64,000 bases of DNA from a virus (IMGVR_UViG_3300017527_000515:51458-115457), one strand, 5' to 3'. Shown: positions 25,983 through 40,000, counted from the first letter of the stretch. Notes: generated by a model not told the origin, from the letters alone. Numbers and translations are program-made.

Positions 25983-28067
25983 CTATTGCTCGATTGGACA
26001 GTTATGTATTGTAACCTGTACTTTGTCGCCTGCTCTAATAACATCGTGCGTCATACTTATTGCCCATCGATCTCCGAATCCATCTATTCTTACCTTAAAG
26101 GTCATATTATCACCAACACTATCTATGATTGTGCCTGTAGCTCCTACATCCTCATTCATCTTTGCAGTAGGGCCGCCATCCACAGGAGTTAGACCACCTA
26201 CCATATACGGACCTTCTGTTACTGATACTGTGTACGCACCTTGATCAGAGTATGCATATCTTATGGAGTTTACTATACCTCCGCTATTACCAGTGCCGCC
26301 TAGTTGAGGATTACAACTTGGACCACAAGTATATACAGTCTCAGTCACTGAACTATTCATGTAGTCATAAAGAGTTTCTGCCATTTGCTGAGCTTTGAAT
26401 TGTGCGTTATCATAATCCTCATCTTTAATGAATGAGTATGTTAGCGCCATACCACCGCCCTGCATATTATCCATAGCCTGTTCTAATTTCGTGTCTTCAA
26501 AATCCTCAACAGTTGTAGGATCATTATCGTGAAGTGGTAATTGATCTATAGGGCCAGTAACGCCGGGTCCTCTATATCCTATTGGCGCCGGTATTTCCTC
26601 TACAACTATAGGCGCCACATAATATTTTAAATCTTCTGCTATTTCGAGACAGCGGGGAGTGCCCCCAGCTGTGATACCGTTTGGGTCTTGCACTACAATA
26701 CACGGGGTTGTAACATCTGCATACACCCATATCTCTGTAACCAAAATACCCTTCGTCTTTGAGTGGGGAAACACAGTGCCAGTATATTCAGTATCTAAAT
26801 CCTCGCCCAATATTTCAGCGTATTTACATGTGGGATTTATAAAATATGCAGTCTCATGCCCATAAGAATAGGCGTCATTAGGTCTGGTATCTTTACCAAA
26901 TACTATGTAAGGTACCTTTTGATCGTTCTCATCTTTATAAGCAACAGCATAATCCCTACCTTCTGTTAACTTTCTGGATGTTTTTCTCTGAGTTTCTATA
27001 GTTAACATTAGAGTAGAGTTATCTTCTGTCATAGCCTCTAAAGTATTTTGATCATTTTTAGGTCTAGCAAAACATTCCTCTATGTCTAACCCTACTAAAA
27101 ATACTGCTGATATGCCTGTAAGAAGATCAGTTGTGACACCCCTTATGGTTTCGAATCTAAACTCTGGCGGGACCGGAACTATTACACCATCGTCGGGGTT
27201 TACTTCCTCGCCCTGACCAGTCCAGCACTCAGCGCCATATATATCTGGATTATATGTATTGAGATCTTGTATTTCTCCCATAAACGGACCATTCTCTGAG
27301 CCCTCAGTATCTCCTATTATTAAAGGTATAGATGTTTGATTAGCATATTGAATAGTAGTGTCTTTAGTTACAAACTCTCTTGGCGGTTCTTTATATATAG
27401 CATATCCCAATACTGCATCCCAAGGATTGTTGTCATCTATTTCATATAAATTATCTATACCATCGTTATACGCTGTGTCTAACTGGGGGTCTTTAAATAC
27501 TATAGTAGCGTATCTACTGAAAGATTCCCTATGACAATTATCTAGCATATCCTTCATACTATATATGGTTGTGGCATTGGTTCCCCATATAGGCTGCCAT
27601 ACCATTTCTTTTCTTGTTACTAATGGTTGGCCGCCTGTCACCATCACAGCAGTAATATCATCTTTATATTGTCCTAATTGGGTCTCATAATATATATCAG
27701 TTATGCTGCCTGATCTACCACCAATAGGTACAAACTCCACTTGCCCATCTGCAGTTACCATGGCTTCATAGAAATACCCTCCGCCATCTTCTGCTGAATG
27801 ATGTATCAACGACATATTAATTACTGTCCTAGCATCCATTCGTTTTATATCAAGGTCAATTAGATTACCTCCTATTGATGGGGTAGCGCAATCTATTTCA
27901 TTAACTCTTAAAACATCATATGCTAGATTTTCTGGGCCTTCGCATTCCACATAGTCAGACTCTCTTACCAAATCAACATCATTGAAATGCTCCCACGTAT
28001 CTTGGTCTATTATACGAGACCCGGTTTCCTCAGCATTGTTATTTGTTTGATATAACTCTTGAGGCAT
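25983..28067 (-). CDS. 694-aa tail hub / distal tail protein
   Basis: The first gene after the tape measure. The start is ATG 28067 with AAGGAG upstream. Around residues 70-150 it has MSLIHHSAEDGGGYFYEAMV, a short beta core and GGRSGSITDI, a style typical of tail hub proteins. Near the C-terminus comes a segment GGIVNSIRYAYSDQGAYTVS followed by VTEGPYMVGG, then an OB-like beta tail. Gene order tape measure then hub is standard in long-tailed phages. The middle ~300 residues are unassigned. I expect it to close the tube and hold the tip proteins. Confidence 0.76.
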   Translation of the reverse strand: MPQELYQTNNNAEETGSRIIDQDTWEHFNDVDLVRESDYVECEGPENLAYDVLRVNEIDCATPSIGGNLIDLDIKRMDARTVINMSLIHHSAEDGGGYFYEAMVTADGQVEFVPIGGRSGSITDIYYETQLGQYKDDITAVMVTGGQPLVTRKEMVWQPIWGTNATTIYSMKDMLDNCHRESFSRYATIVFKDPQLDTAYNDGIDNLYEIDDNNPWDAVLGYAIYKEPPREFVTKDTTIQYANQTSIPLIIGDTEGSENGPFMGEIQDLNTYNPDIYGAECWTGQGEEVNPDDGVIVPVPPEFRFETIRGVTTDLLTGISAVFLVGLDIEECFARPKNDQNTLEAMTEDNSTLMLTIETQRKTSRKLTEGRDYAVAYKDENDQKVPYIVFGKDTRPNDAYSYGHETAYFINPTCKYAEILGEDLDTEYTGTVFPHSKTKGILVTEIWVYADVTTPCIVVQDPNGITAGGTPRCLEIAEDLKYYVAPIVVEEIPAPIGYRGPGVTGPIDQLPLHDNDPTTVEDFEDTKLEQAMDNMQGGGMALTYSFIKDEDYDNAQFKAQQMAETLYDYMNSSVTETVYTCGPSCNPQLGGTGNSGGIVNSIRYAYSDQGAYTVSVTEGPYMVGGLTPVDGGPTAKMNEDVGATGTIIDSVGDNMTFKVRIDGFGDRWAISMTHDVIRAGDKVQVTIHNCPIEQ

Positions 28068-28077
28068 ATCCTTCTCC

Positions 28078-31000
28078 TTAACCTACACCAGGTCTTGTAG
28101 CGAAGTTCTGTGCATCTTGTGCGTATCGTCTGGCTTCACCGACTTCATACTGCATACGCCCCTCGAACCTAGTTACTCTGCTGGTTATTTCACTTATGTT
28201 ATTTCTATTAGTATTAATATCATGTGTGACCTGATTCATAGCTTCTGACACTGCGCTTTGTATTTCAGGCTTCACATTATTAGCTGTCAAGGCTTTGGAT
28301 TCTAGGTTAACCATTCTTTCCTCTAATTCTCCCTTGACTGTTATTAGTTTGTCCTGTACATCAACTACTGCGTTAGATATTGAATCTAGGCTGTCTGCTC
28401 CTACAGATCCATTAGCTGATGGATTAACATCTACAGTGGCATTAGCCAGCGCCTGGCTTATAGCATTGGATATTTCCGAAGCTACTCCAGCAGCATCTAC
28501 AGGTACGGTAACGTCGGCAGTATCAACCCTGACCACAGCGCTGTCGGTGTCTACCTTAACTACCGCGCCCTCCAAGTCTACTGGTACCTTAGCATCAGTT
28601 GTATCTACCCTAACTTTAGCGTCAGCTTCTACTTTAACTTCTGATGATTCTATAGCACTCTTAACCTGATCTGCTATCTGACTAGCTACTTCACTACCAT
28701 CTATTTTAACAGTGGTTGAGGTTAAGGATGCTCTAGTCAAATTATCATCTACCATACCGCCCGCCTGGAATCCCTTAGGTAGTATGGTTTCTCCCTTCTG
28801 AGCAAACACCGTACCAGTTTGGGCAACAACTCCACCATTATGCATCACTGGTCTAGATTTATTACTACTAAACGTGTCTTTATAAAACTGTTTAGGTACT
28901 TCGTAGAAACCCTGTTTCATTGCTTCGAACATTCTTCCCAGCTTCTCTCTTGCTGAGAAACCTCGGGTTTCTTTCTCGAAATCTTGTTTACGACCCTGGC
29001 CAGCTATTTTTATCTGGTCTCTTACTGCTCTTAGCTCAGCAGGTTCCAGTTTACCCTTACCGAATCTACCATATAACATAGCCAATGAGTCTACAGTTGC
29101 TGCGTCTTTGGCCATACCGAATTGGTTAGCTATATCCTCAGCATTAATGGCTGCTTTTTCCAACATGGCCTTAGCAGCAGCAGCGCCTACCTCATCCCCT
29201 GCTTCTTTAAGTCTGACATACTCTTTAAATAGATGAGGACTGGCAAGAAATGCCAATCTAGGATCTTTTATTCCATATTTATTCTCATCAACCTTTTTAC
29301 GAACGTCATGGAAATTTTTAGTAAGTTTTATATCCTTCATCAGAGGCTTGATCTTGTTCATGTCTACATTGCCGGACATAACCATAGCTTCTAGACTTTT
29401 TAACTCATCTTGTCTATTAAAGTTTGGATCATTCTCTGATAAATATCTTAACTTATTGTAATATTCATAGGCCAGCTGGGTATCTCTACCTATACCTGCC
29501 GTACCGTATAGATTTTCTAAAACATTACGATCCGGTGCTTGAGGATCTACCTCGCCCTGCATAGCCTTTCTGCTTATACCAGCCACTAGTTGAGCTCTGG
29601 CTACCTTAGCACGTGTATCCTGTAGTTTCTTACCTGGGTTCGCACCTGGGGTGGCCTCGTATCCAGGACCCACCGTTGGAAGCGGTAGTTGCCCTCTGGC
29701 CATAGCTTCTTTTCTTTCTTTATATGCTAATTCATTAAGGTCATATTTAGATTGAACACCGTGGGATAGACCTTCCGCACTAACTATACCGGTTTTAGAA
29801 TCGAACGTATAGTTGAATAGCCCTTTACCCTTAGGTGCTGGTAATATACCAGGCTCTCTCAGTGCGTCATAAACTTCTTTATCCCTCTTAAGAGCTTGTC
29901 TATTCTCGCGTTGTATTGTTTTAGCATGCTCTGCTTGAATCTGGTTATAAACATCCACATTACCAGAAGCCTTTGCCGCAGCAAGTTGTTCTTCGTAGGT
30001 ATGCTTACCTACTAATGCTTTCTCAGCGAACGCCTGCTCATTCAAAGCTGCCAATCTCTTACTTTCTTCCTGAACAGTTAACTCAGCAAATCTAGCAGTA
30101 GGTTGTCCAGCACCAAATGATGGATCTGGGTCTACTATACCTGTATTAACTCTATATGCTTTATTGTTTGCAAAAGTACCTTGATCTCGGCGTGCTGTAG
30201 TCATAGCGTCATCTGGCAAACCACCTACTATGTTACCGTTCTCATCCAGCTCAACTATCTCTCCATTTATCTCGGTGAATCTTCTAGCCAGACCGCCCTC
30301 TGCATACTTCTTACGCTTCATCCTACCGCCCATGCCTTTTTTATCTATAGCATCAAGTATATTAGTCTTGGTGTCTTTACTGGTAAGATAACTAAATGTA
30401 CGGGCATCACTTCCCATTTCAGCAAGTTCTTCTTCTGTAGCTTCTACCTCACGGCCGAAGTAAAATTCTTTAGCAGTCTTAAGCCATTCGCCTATCTGGC
30501 CTATAATACCGCCTTCGGCGTAATGCTTACGCTTCATCCTACCGCCCATGCCTCTAAACTCTGCTGGTTCGGATAAGGCTATACCATACTTATGGTATAT
30601 GTCATTTTTCATATCATCACTGAGTAATTTTCCCGCGCCTATATTACGGAGAAACTCCCCAATTTTTCTTTTTTTCTCATGGCGTTGCTTAAGAGCGTCT
30701 AGTTGTTGTTTTAGTTTTTCCTTTTCTTCTTTAGATCGTACCGGCTCAGTTTTAGGTACGAAAGGTTTTATCTTACCACCATCACCATACTTCTTAATCA
30801 TGCCGCCCATACCCTTACTATCTATGTCACCTGCGGCATCAAGTATATTTTTCTTGGTTTCTTTGCTGGTTAGATAGCTAGTGGCTCGACCGCTTTCGGC
30901 GCCTCTGGCTAAATCTTCCTCACTTACTTCTACATCCCTACCAAAAAAGAAATCCTTTGTTGTCTTTAGCCAATCTTTGATGCGGCCCGCCATTCCGCCT

Positions 31001-34000
31001 TCGGCGAAATGCTTACGCTTCATCATGCCGCCGCCGCCTTTATTGTTGTGCGGGTCTACTGCATCAAGTATGTTCTTTTTAGTATCCTTACTTGTTAAGT
31101 AACTAAATGACCTGGCGTCTTCTGCCATTTCAGCTAGCTCTTCTTCTGTAGCTTCAACTTCGCGGCCAAAATAAAACTCTTTGGCGGTCTTTAGCCAATC
31201 ACCAATCTGGCCCATAATACCGCCCTCAGCAAAACCAGTGAACAATTTAGTATATTCCTCTACTAACGGGCTCTTAATTTCTCCAGCTTTGACTAATTTC
31301 ACAAACTCTGCAAAGTTTTCTCGGCCAAATTTAGAAGCATCTCCTGTGAATCTCTCAGCATATTTAGACACTGGAGGTTGGGCTATAAAACTATCCATGA
31401 AATCCTTCATCTTCTGAAGTCTTTCTTTAGTTAGGGTCTTAGCTATCTCTGGATCATCTATATGTTTACCTATTAATGATGGATCTTTTAAGAATTTCTT
31501 TACAGCTGATTCTGTTACATGGCCTCCTATCTCATGCTCAAATCCGCCCGCTACTACTTTTCTTCTTGATGCTAAATCAGAAGCTTTAGCCAAGCCTCTA
31601 GAAGATGAAACTATATCTTGTCCCTCTTTAAAAGTAGTAGTTAGCTTTTGTCCTTCCTTAGCCTTAGTACTTACCTTTAGATTAGGATTAGTCATAAGAC
31701 CGGCTACAGGATGATTAGATCTAGCTAGTTTAAATTCCTCGTTAAGTATGTCTATATTTTTAGCTAAATCGGCCTTATTGGTTGCTTTACCTACAGACCC
31801 TGATAAATCCACTGCTGTATCTAGAGATTTAAGAGCCTTTCCTGATTTACCTAGATGCTTTATAGACCCAGGTACAAATGGCAGCACTGCTAGACCGGCC
31901 AATCCTCTACTCAAGGGACCCAGTTTCTCATCAGTGATAACATCTATACCAGTTATAGCTTCTTGAGCGCTTTTAACATCACCCACTATAGGGGAAGCGT
32001 CTAATACAGTAGAAGTAGCAAGCTTACCAAAAGACTTTAATTCGTCTTTAGTAGGAGGTCTGTAAATCTCATCATATTCTGCCTTGGTCATAAATGGTTT
32101 TCCTGTAATGGTGCTAACAGGAGCTCCATACGCAGATCTCATTTTGCGGCCTGAAGGACCTACATATAAAGGATTAGTTTCATCATACTCCCTAGAAGAA
32201 ACCAACTTGTCAGGAAATCCTCCGTTAGCCATCCCCGGAGGTAATTGACCTTCCTTATTCATATATTCAAGAGCAGACATTCCTAACTTAGAAGCAGATG
32301 CTGCTTTGATTACATATTCACCTGGGCTTAACATGGCAGGGACCTTGTCTTCTTTAGGACCACCTTCACCGAACACTTTACCGCCCTGAGCTCTGCCCGT
32401 TCTTTTCTCATGCTCAGTTCTTGAGTCTATAGATTTCACATTGAATTTGGGGTCTGTGTACGGGACTTTTTGTATTCTACGAAGTCTTTCCGCCTCGTGT
32501 TGATCATAACCCTTATCCACAAACGCCTGTCTATTAATATCTGGAGCTTTAGATTTAATAACATCCAGCAATGCTTTGATGCCACCATCAATATTATTTA
32601 GAACTGATGTTTGATCAGTCAATACCCCAGTTTGTGCATCAATACTCTGTTTTATTTCCCCCTGACCAGCAGCAGTTTTTTCAGTCTGTACGTTTATAGA
32701 CTGATCCACCTTGTTAAATCCAGTCTTGTTTTCCTCTATTAGTCTTAACCTGGTTTCCTCATGTGCATTAGCTCTTTCTGCCGCGGCCTCTTCTAATTGA
32801 TTTTTATATTCCTGTAGCTGTAATAATTTCTTATTCAGCTCTATTAGCTCAGTTACTCCTTGAGGTGTTCTCCCCTCTTCTATATCTTTTTTATTTAGAC
32901 CTATTATATTCTCTCTTGCTGTCTGTACTGCCTTAATCTTGCTGTCTATAAGAGAAATAATCTTTTGGGTTTCCGCCTGTCTCTGTCTGGCCGCAGCAAT
33001 ATGATCTGGCATCTGTGGACCAACAAAAGATTGCTCGGCTGGTGTATAACTTCTTAAATATTTTAAGGCCTCTGACTCGTAAGCAAAACCACCGCCTTGT
33101 AGCCCTGGTAGTTTACCATACTTATTTATGTATTCTAAATTCTTACGACCTAATTTAGCTGCAGATGCTTGGTTTATTACGAATTCTCCAGAGCTAAGCA
33201 TGGCCATTATGTTATCATCTTTTGGTCCACCTGGTCCGAATATAGCTCCGCCAGCGGCCTTTTTAATAGCCGAATCAACCACCTTCACTTCTAAAGGATC
33301 TCCTAACTTGCTTATCATCTGTTCCATATAACCGGCTACAGATGTAAGACCTTCTTTTGATCCTCTGGTACTTTCTGCTATACTAGATAGATGGTCTATC
33401 ATTAGCTCTTGATTAGATGCTAGACCCATCTTCTGGAATTCTTTTCCGTACTGTTCTTTTAAGGAATTCTTTAAGCCTTCGAATTTACTGGTTAACTCAT
33501 CAATTTGCTCTACAGTTATACCCCTACGTTCTTTCTTACCCTCAGCATTTATTATCTCATCGGGGGCCGCCTTTAGAAACGCACCGGCCTGTTCTTGTAT
33601 AGCTTTAGCAGTTGCTTTGAGTTCTGGAGACACATTATTGTTTCTAGTTATACGTTCTAGATCAGTCATAAGTGTTAGGACTGGATCAGTTTGTCTCTTA
33701 AATCTCTCATCCTGTTTTTGCTGCTCTTTAGCGCGAGCTTCGCCTTCGTATTTAGAATCTAGAGACAGATAACGCTGCAGCAACTCAGACGTTTGGCCTT
33801 GCTGCTGCATGGCTCGGAGGATCTCTGCTTCCTCAACGTTTCTTCTGGTGTCAAATTCCTTTAGGTTAATTCCACCTCTGGCTGCCTCTAATCTAGTGGC
33901 TGGGTCTACAAGCTGTAATGCGTCTGCTCCACTTCCGCCAAGAAATTTATCTGTTTTAGCTCTGAACTCTTTAATACTAGCTAATTCATCTATAGCGTCC

Positions 34001-37000
34001 TGTACTGATACTTCGGTAAGTGCGTCATTAAGTTTGAACATAGCCTCACCTAATAACACTGTTCCGTTATAGGCTGCGACCACAGCGGGGTTCATAGCAT
34101 TAGCTAGACTATCAGCATATTTTTTAGTAGACTCTATAGTCTTATCTAATTCTTTCGCAGCATTGGCATTCTCACCAGCTGCTGATTTGGCGTATTCAGC
34201 TCTTCTCTTCTCTGCTTCGGCTAACTTTTTCTCAGCCTCCATCAACTGTTGATGAATTCTCATCTTACCTTCATCTACAGATCTTTGTTGTTTAGATATT
34301 AGCTCGTCTCTTTCAGATTTTATACCAGCAATTTCCGAGTCCATACCCTCTAAGGCAGACAGTTGGTTATAAACACCATCTTCCTGGTATTTTTGTCTTA
34401 GCTGCTCTAGTCTAACTATTTCCTGTTCGGTCCTTGTTATGATGTCCTGAGTGCTCTTAAAAGCAGTCATAAAACCTCTAAGGTCTTCATCAGCAGAGGC
34501 GAAAATTCTCTGCTGTGTGGACATCCCACTTCGTTCTAGAGGTAGTTGTGCGTCTCCTGCGAAACCACGAGTGTCTCTATTTAGAAAGGCACCTAAGCTA
34601 TACTTTCTGGCTACCTCTAATTGAACAGCCTGATTGGCCAAGTCTCTAACAAAATCTTGTACCTGTTTGCGTATACCCTCAAACAGTTCCAATCTATGCA
34701 TAGTATCTGCATTGCCCTCCATTTCTCTAGTGAGCGCAGCTATTTCACTGTTCACGCCGCCAGTAGTCTGGGCCAATGCATCTAGAGCTTGCTGGGCATT
34801 ATAAAACACATCCAATGCTTGTTTCTGTGCTTCAGAGTCCAAAGGCTTTTTAAGGTCTTCTTGGGCTCTTTTAGATTGATCAAGTAATTCCGTTATTATC
34901 AATTCAGCTACTTGTGGCCATTCACTGGCTATCTTATCCAGTAGTTCTCCTCTCTGCTCAGATAGTCTTTCTATGTCTGCTTTTCTAACTCCAGGACCAG
35001 TTAGTTCAGCGAAAGTCCCGGCCAATGTAGAAGCTAGGGCAGCCGCTAAAATTTTCTTTAGGCCGCCAGCACCGCCTTTAGAAGCCTCGTCTCTAAGAAC
35101 CGCAGCCCTTTTCTCTATCTCAGCCTCCGGTAAGTCCTGTAAACCGGTTAGTCTGGCCTTAAATGCTTCTCTTATGCCTTCTCTGGTAGTACCAGTTATC
35201 TCTTTTACTCGGTTCTCAAAATCACCCTTGAACTCCTTACCTGCTGAGCCTAAATCTTTTAAGGTACCGATAGATACATCACCAGATTCTCCCACTTCTT
35301 TGAGTGTTTTACCTAGCTCTTTACCGAATTCCTTAGCTGATTCTGGTAGCTCTTCTCCTGTTATCTTAGATGCTGCCTGCATAGCGGCGTATAGAACTAG
35401 AGAAGCTCCACCTATACGTTTAACGTTGGTTTCACTTATACCAAATGCTCTAGCTAGTGCTATTGTTCCAGTCTCAAGATTGGCTAGGCTAGCTACTATA
35501 GTATTGAAATCCAAAGATTTTTGTTCGGCAGCTATTGCTTTTTCTAAAGCTGCTACCTCAGACTGTCCAGTGGCTATTCTACCCTCGTCTCCTGCCTTTT
35601 TGGCTTCCAATAAAGCAGCTTTTTGGCCAACTAATTGCTCGTTCATCACGGCCAACGCTGCTGATGAATTACTCTTACTGAATGATTGGAATGCAGCAAC
35701 GGCTGCTGAGACCTTCAATAAATTCTTAGAGTTAAAGAAAGTTTTTTCAGATAATTTCTTCTCTGCTTCTTGTATAGCAACCAGCTGTTTGAGCTCATCA
35801 CTCTCAGCAAAGCCAGGGATTGATTTTAGTTTGGGTATTGGAATTGGCCCGCCTACTCCGGGTAAAGCAGTAAACCCCCTCAATCCTAACTTTGTTCTAG
35901 GACCAGCGTCAGTTTTAAATCTCTCGGTAAGTTCGTTAGACTGTAATCCTCTGAAAGATCTTTGTAGATATTCCTCTCTGCTCAAACCTGCTCCAGGTAA
36001 TAACCTAGAAGGACTTAGACCTACAGCAGCCTGTCCTCTACCAAAGGTGGTGAATTTGTTCATGGTGTCTACTAAAACATTTATCCTTTCTTCCAGAACT
36101 GCACGTTCTCTAGGACTGGCACCTTCTCTAGCGCCTGCTGCTTTATGTATTTCATGGGCTATCAACAGAGATATACGTCTTGCTTCTGCTCCACCCTGCT
36201 CATCTTCTGGTCTACTATCAAATTCTGCCACTCTTTCCTGTAGACCTATTATTTTATCAGTAAGTACCTGATTGGTCTGACCCAATGAAACTAACTCTTC
36301 CAGGCTGGTAGCTATAGGATCTAAGGCAGTAACATTACTCTTAGTTAAGTTGTTTATATCTTTAGATAATGTAGCCCCTACCACATCACCAAGTACAGTA
36401 CTTTTTTCTATAAATCCTTTTATTTCCTCTGGGGTAGCATCAGGGCCTATAACAGTCCCTATACCTTGTTGTGTAGCTGTAATAGTTTCTATTGCCACCT
36501 TAGCTCTAGCTAATTCTTCTCTACGTTGTATAAGAGCTTGTCGTCTTACATCAGCAGACCTGAAGTTTTGAGCAGCTCCCTGGTATTGAGGTTGATTTAA
36601 TAGAGCTAGTTGTTTTACAGTAAGATCCTGTACACTACGAACACCAGTATCTATATTATCCAAACCCTCAGGTAATCCAGCCAACAAACCAGAGGTGACT
36701 TTCACAGATTCCTGACGAGCCTCTTCTATAGCTATATTTTCAGCAAGAACTCTAGTACCTTGCTCTATAGTCTTAGACAGATCAGCAAACACAGCTGCGT
36801 ATTGTACAACCACTTGGTTATTCTTAAGTACAGCTTGTTGTGCTAATAGCTCCTGATATACCTCCTCAGAAGCATCGGAAGTTTTTTCTAATGATCCTGC
36901 TTTATCAAATCTTCGTACAGATTTATTATATTTTTCCATGGGCTCTAAGAAATATTTTCTAGTATCTGATGCCCATTGCTTCTGTAAATTAGTAACTTCG

Positions 37001-40000
37001 CCAAACTCTCCGGTTTGAAAATTAAACCCTCTCTGACCTTGTAGTGCTGTGGTTGTGGATATATCACTATAGAATCTAGCACCTAGATCAAAATCTTTCT
37101 TGAATGCTTTCTCGTCTAAACCTACTATACCGGCAGCGGCTCCTGTTACAAAGGTACTTAAGTTCTCTAATCTGTTTTCTAATTCTGACTGTACTCTACC
37201 AGCAGGGAATATGGCTTCTACCATATCTGCTACTTCGTCAATAGATTTGGTTTCTAACTCGCCGACACCTTCTTTGGCTTTATAATTATAATAGGTAACA
37301 AAAGCTTCTAGAACCCCGTCTACATTCTTCTTTACCTCTACTACACCCTGCTGACCAGCTATACCTGCTCTGGCTGCGGGCTGAGTTAAGAATGTTACTA
37401 TGTCGCCGGTAACTAATTTAGTTCCTTTCTTGGCCTCTTTTTGTATTATACCAGATCCTTCCAATAGCGCCTTAGTAATATCCTTAGCGGCGCCTATAAC
37501 AGCTCTTCTTGTAGGAAATACCTGTTGTAATATAGTAGCCCCTTGCAAGTCTCTACCTTGTATCTCTGGAAGATTTAGAAACTCAGGGAAGTTTATAGTT
37601 GATCTACCACCTGCTGCAGTAGGATCAAACAGTGTAGATGTGCCCTTGGGAGCATTTGGAAATTTAAGTGCTCTCTCTAACTCTCTTTGGGCATTTGCCG
37701 CATTTATAACTGGATCTACTTCCACAGCAAACTGGAAGCCCCTAAGTAGTTCCGGGTCTCCTAGTAATCTAGCTATAGTATCTCTATCTACAGCTGAAGC
37801 TCCTGGAAATTTGAATATACCAGCTAGAGTTTTATTAAAATCCTTAGCTGTACCATCATATATTTTTTTAAGTTTTCCTAAAGCATCTTGTAGAGTAGAT
37901 ATATCTTCATCAAACGCTGTAGACAGTGGATTCTGTGATCTGGCCAACAGAAGATCATTTAACCTGCCGGTTAGCATCTCCATTTGTTTAGCTGGAGAAA
38001 CCTTAACTATATCTTTTAATAAAGGACCGAATCCTGGTACTTCCCCTAAAGCAGTGCCTAATATATTCTTTATCGATTCCCCAAAATCTACCTTAGTTAG
38101 ATCCTGAGTGAATCTCTTCAATACATCTATATCAGTCTTGGCCAGTTCCAAAGCGCTGGCTCTTTGTAGGTTAGCTATATATTCTTTATAGTCGCCAGAT
38201 AGTTTAAGTATAGCGTTACCTTGTTTATCATAACTCAACACTAGCTCATTATTTACCATGGCTAGTTCGTTAGCCCACTTGGTAGCATCTTTTTGTATAT
38301 CACCTAATGCTATTAGAGGATGAGTGTAATTATCTGATGCTTTTCTAACCTCTTTTAACTTAGGATCTGCCTCTACCGCGTTAACTTCTTTTACTTTCTT
38401 TTGTAATCTATCATATTGTCTAGATAGGGTAGTTAAATTCTTAATTTGATCTTCTTGTACTCTTCTGGAATTATATACAGACTGTGCATAATCCTGAGCA
38501 GTCATTCCTGTTTCTTGTATTCTACTTGCGAGTTCCTTGAAAGCCGGAATTAATGCTCCTACTGTTATAGCCATAGGAGTTATAGCCTTAAGCAATCCTG
38601 GATCAGTATCACCTATAAATTTAGCAAACTGAGCACCAGCTTCTCCGAAGTACTTACCGAATAATTCAAATGCTCTGCCTGAATTTTTAGCTACCTCCTC
38701 CATCACATTTATTACAGCTATAGTAAGATCGTCTTTCCATCCAGGTATCTTAGTAGCAAGTAGTTGTCCTACATCAGTGAATAAATCAGTGCGCTCGGCC
38801 CATTTCTTAACTTCGTCACCTAGCCCTTCTATTGTTTTACCCATCTCCTCGGCAGAAGTTCCTCCGGCAGCTGCCCATGTGTTAAACGCCATACCAGCTT
38901 CTTTGATTACGTATGTTAATTTTCCAAAACCAGAATGTAGATCATCTAAACCAGCAGCCTTTAGAGCATCCGGGACGCCTTTAGCAAAAGACTTTATACC
39001 TTCTAACTGAGGTCCTCCTTTGCCTCCGAAAATCTCAAAGGCAGATATGTCGAACTCTTTAGATACAGATCTAACAAAAGCGTCTATTACTCCTTTACCC
39101 TTACCAAATACTTCCACTAACTTATCAAATATATCCACTCCCTTAGCAGCATAACCAAAGAATAATGTAAGCGCTGCACCGGCAGCTTTAACCGGGGTAG
39201 GTATAGCGGACATGAATTCGAATACGGTCTTAAGAGCTTTAAGTCCACCCTTGAACACTGGGAATATAAACTTACCAAGCTCCATCTTCAGCTCAGTAGC
39301 AGCTGCTCTGGTTTGCTCTAACTGTTTAGCGTACGTTTTCATAATCTCAACGTTACGTCTTTCAGCCGAGCCCTTAGAGTTAGTACTGTCCTCTATGGCG
39401 TCCAGTACCTCATCCCAATTATCCATAGCAACCAACAGTGCGTTATACTGTCGGGTGCCACCTAGAGATTGTGCTACATTAAGTTTTTGGGCATTAGTAA
39501 GCATAGCCCACTGTTTGGACAGATCAGATAAAATATCAAAACCACGTCTATTCTCGCCGGTTGCTGTTATAGTAGGAATACCTATTTCTCCAAGAGCCTT
39601 AGGACCCTTTTCCGAGAATAAACGACGGGCAATGAATCTCATCGCCGTACCGACTTCCTTACCAGACTGTCTGGTTACAGAACCGATACCAGCCACAATA
39701 CCATTTAACTCATTGAATGTGAAACCAGCATTCTTGGCTGCTGCAGCAGACTTCTTGATAGCGTTGGCCATATCAGCAGCGGTAATAGCGTGTCTGGCCT
39801 CAGTTTCACTCCAAGCGTCTAGTGCCATATCCGCTGATCCCATCTCAGTTCCGAATGATTTCATGGCAGCAGTTAGTGCCTCTGTAGCTTCTGAGGCTGA
39901 CAGTGTAGAAACGTTAGCTGCTAGAGTAGAAACTCTTGTTCTTTCTATAACTTCTGATTGTTTTAAACCTTGTTGTGCAAAGATCTTCATACCACGAAGA

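Noticed and set aside
30343-31230. Direct repeats as a CRISPR-like or att array
   Set aside because: The repeat units are 177-180 bases, in frame, and encode a conserved protein unit; there are no short identical repeats with unique spacers.
31534-31560. Calling HEIGGH a canonical zinc peptidase motif
   Set aside because: It is HExxxH, one residue longer than HExxH. I kept it only as a cautious candidate because of its toxin-like context.
34973-36271. A 432-codon open frame on the plus strand, antisense to the tape measure, with several others of 70-280 codons in 28-52 kb
   Set aside because: They lie opposite a continuous real gene, have no good ribosome binding site, and show Ser/Leu/Ala-rich composition expected when coiled-coil codons are read in reverse.
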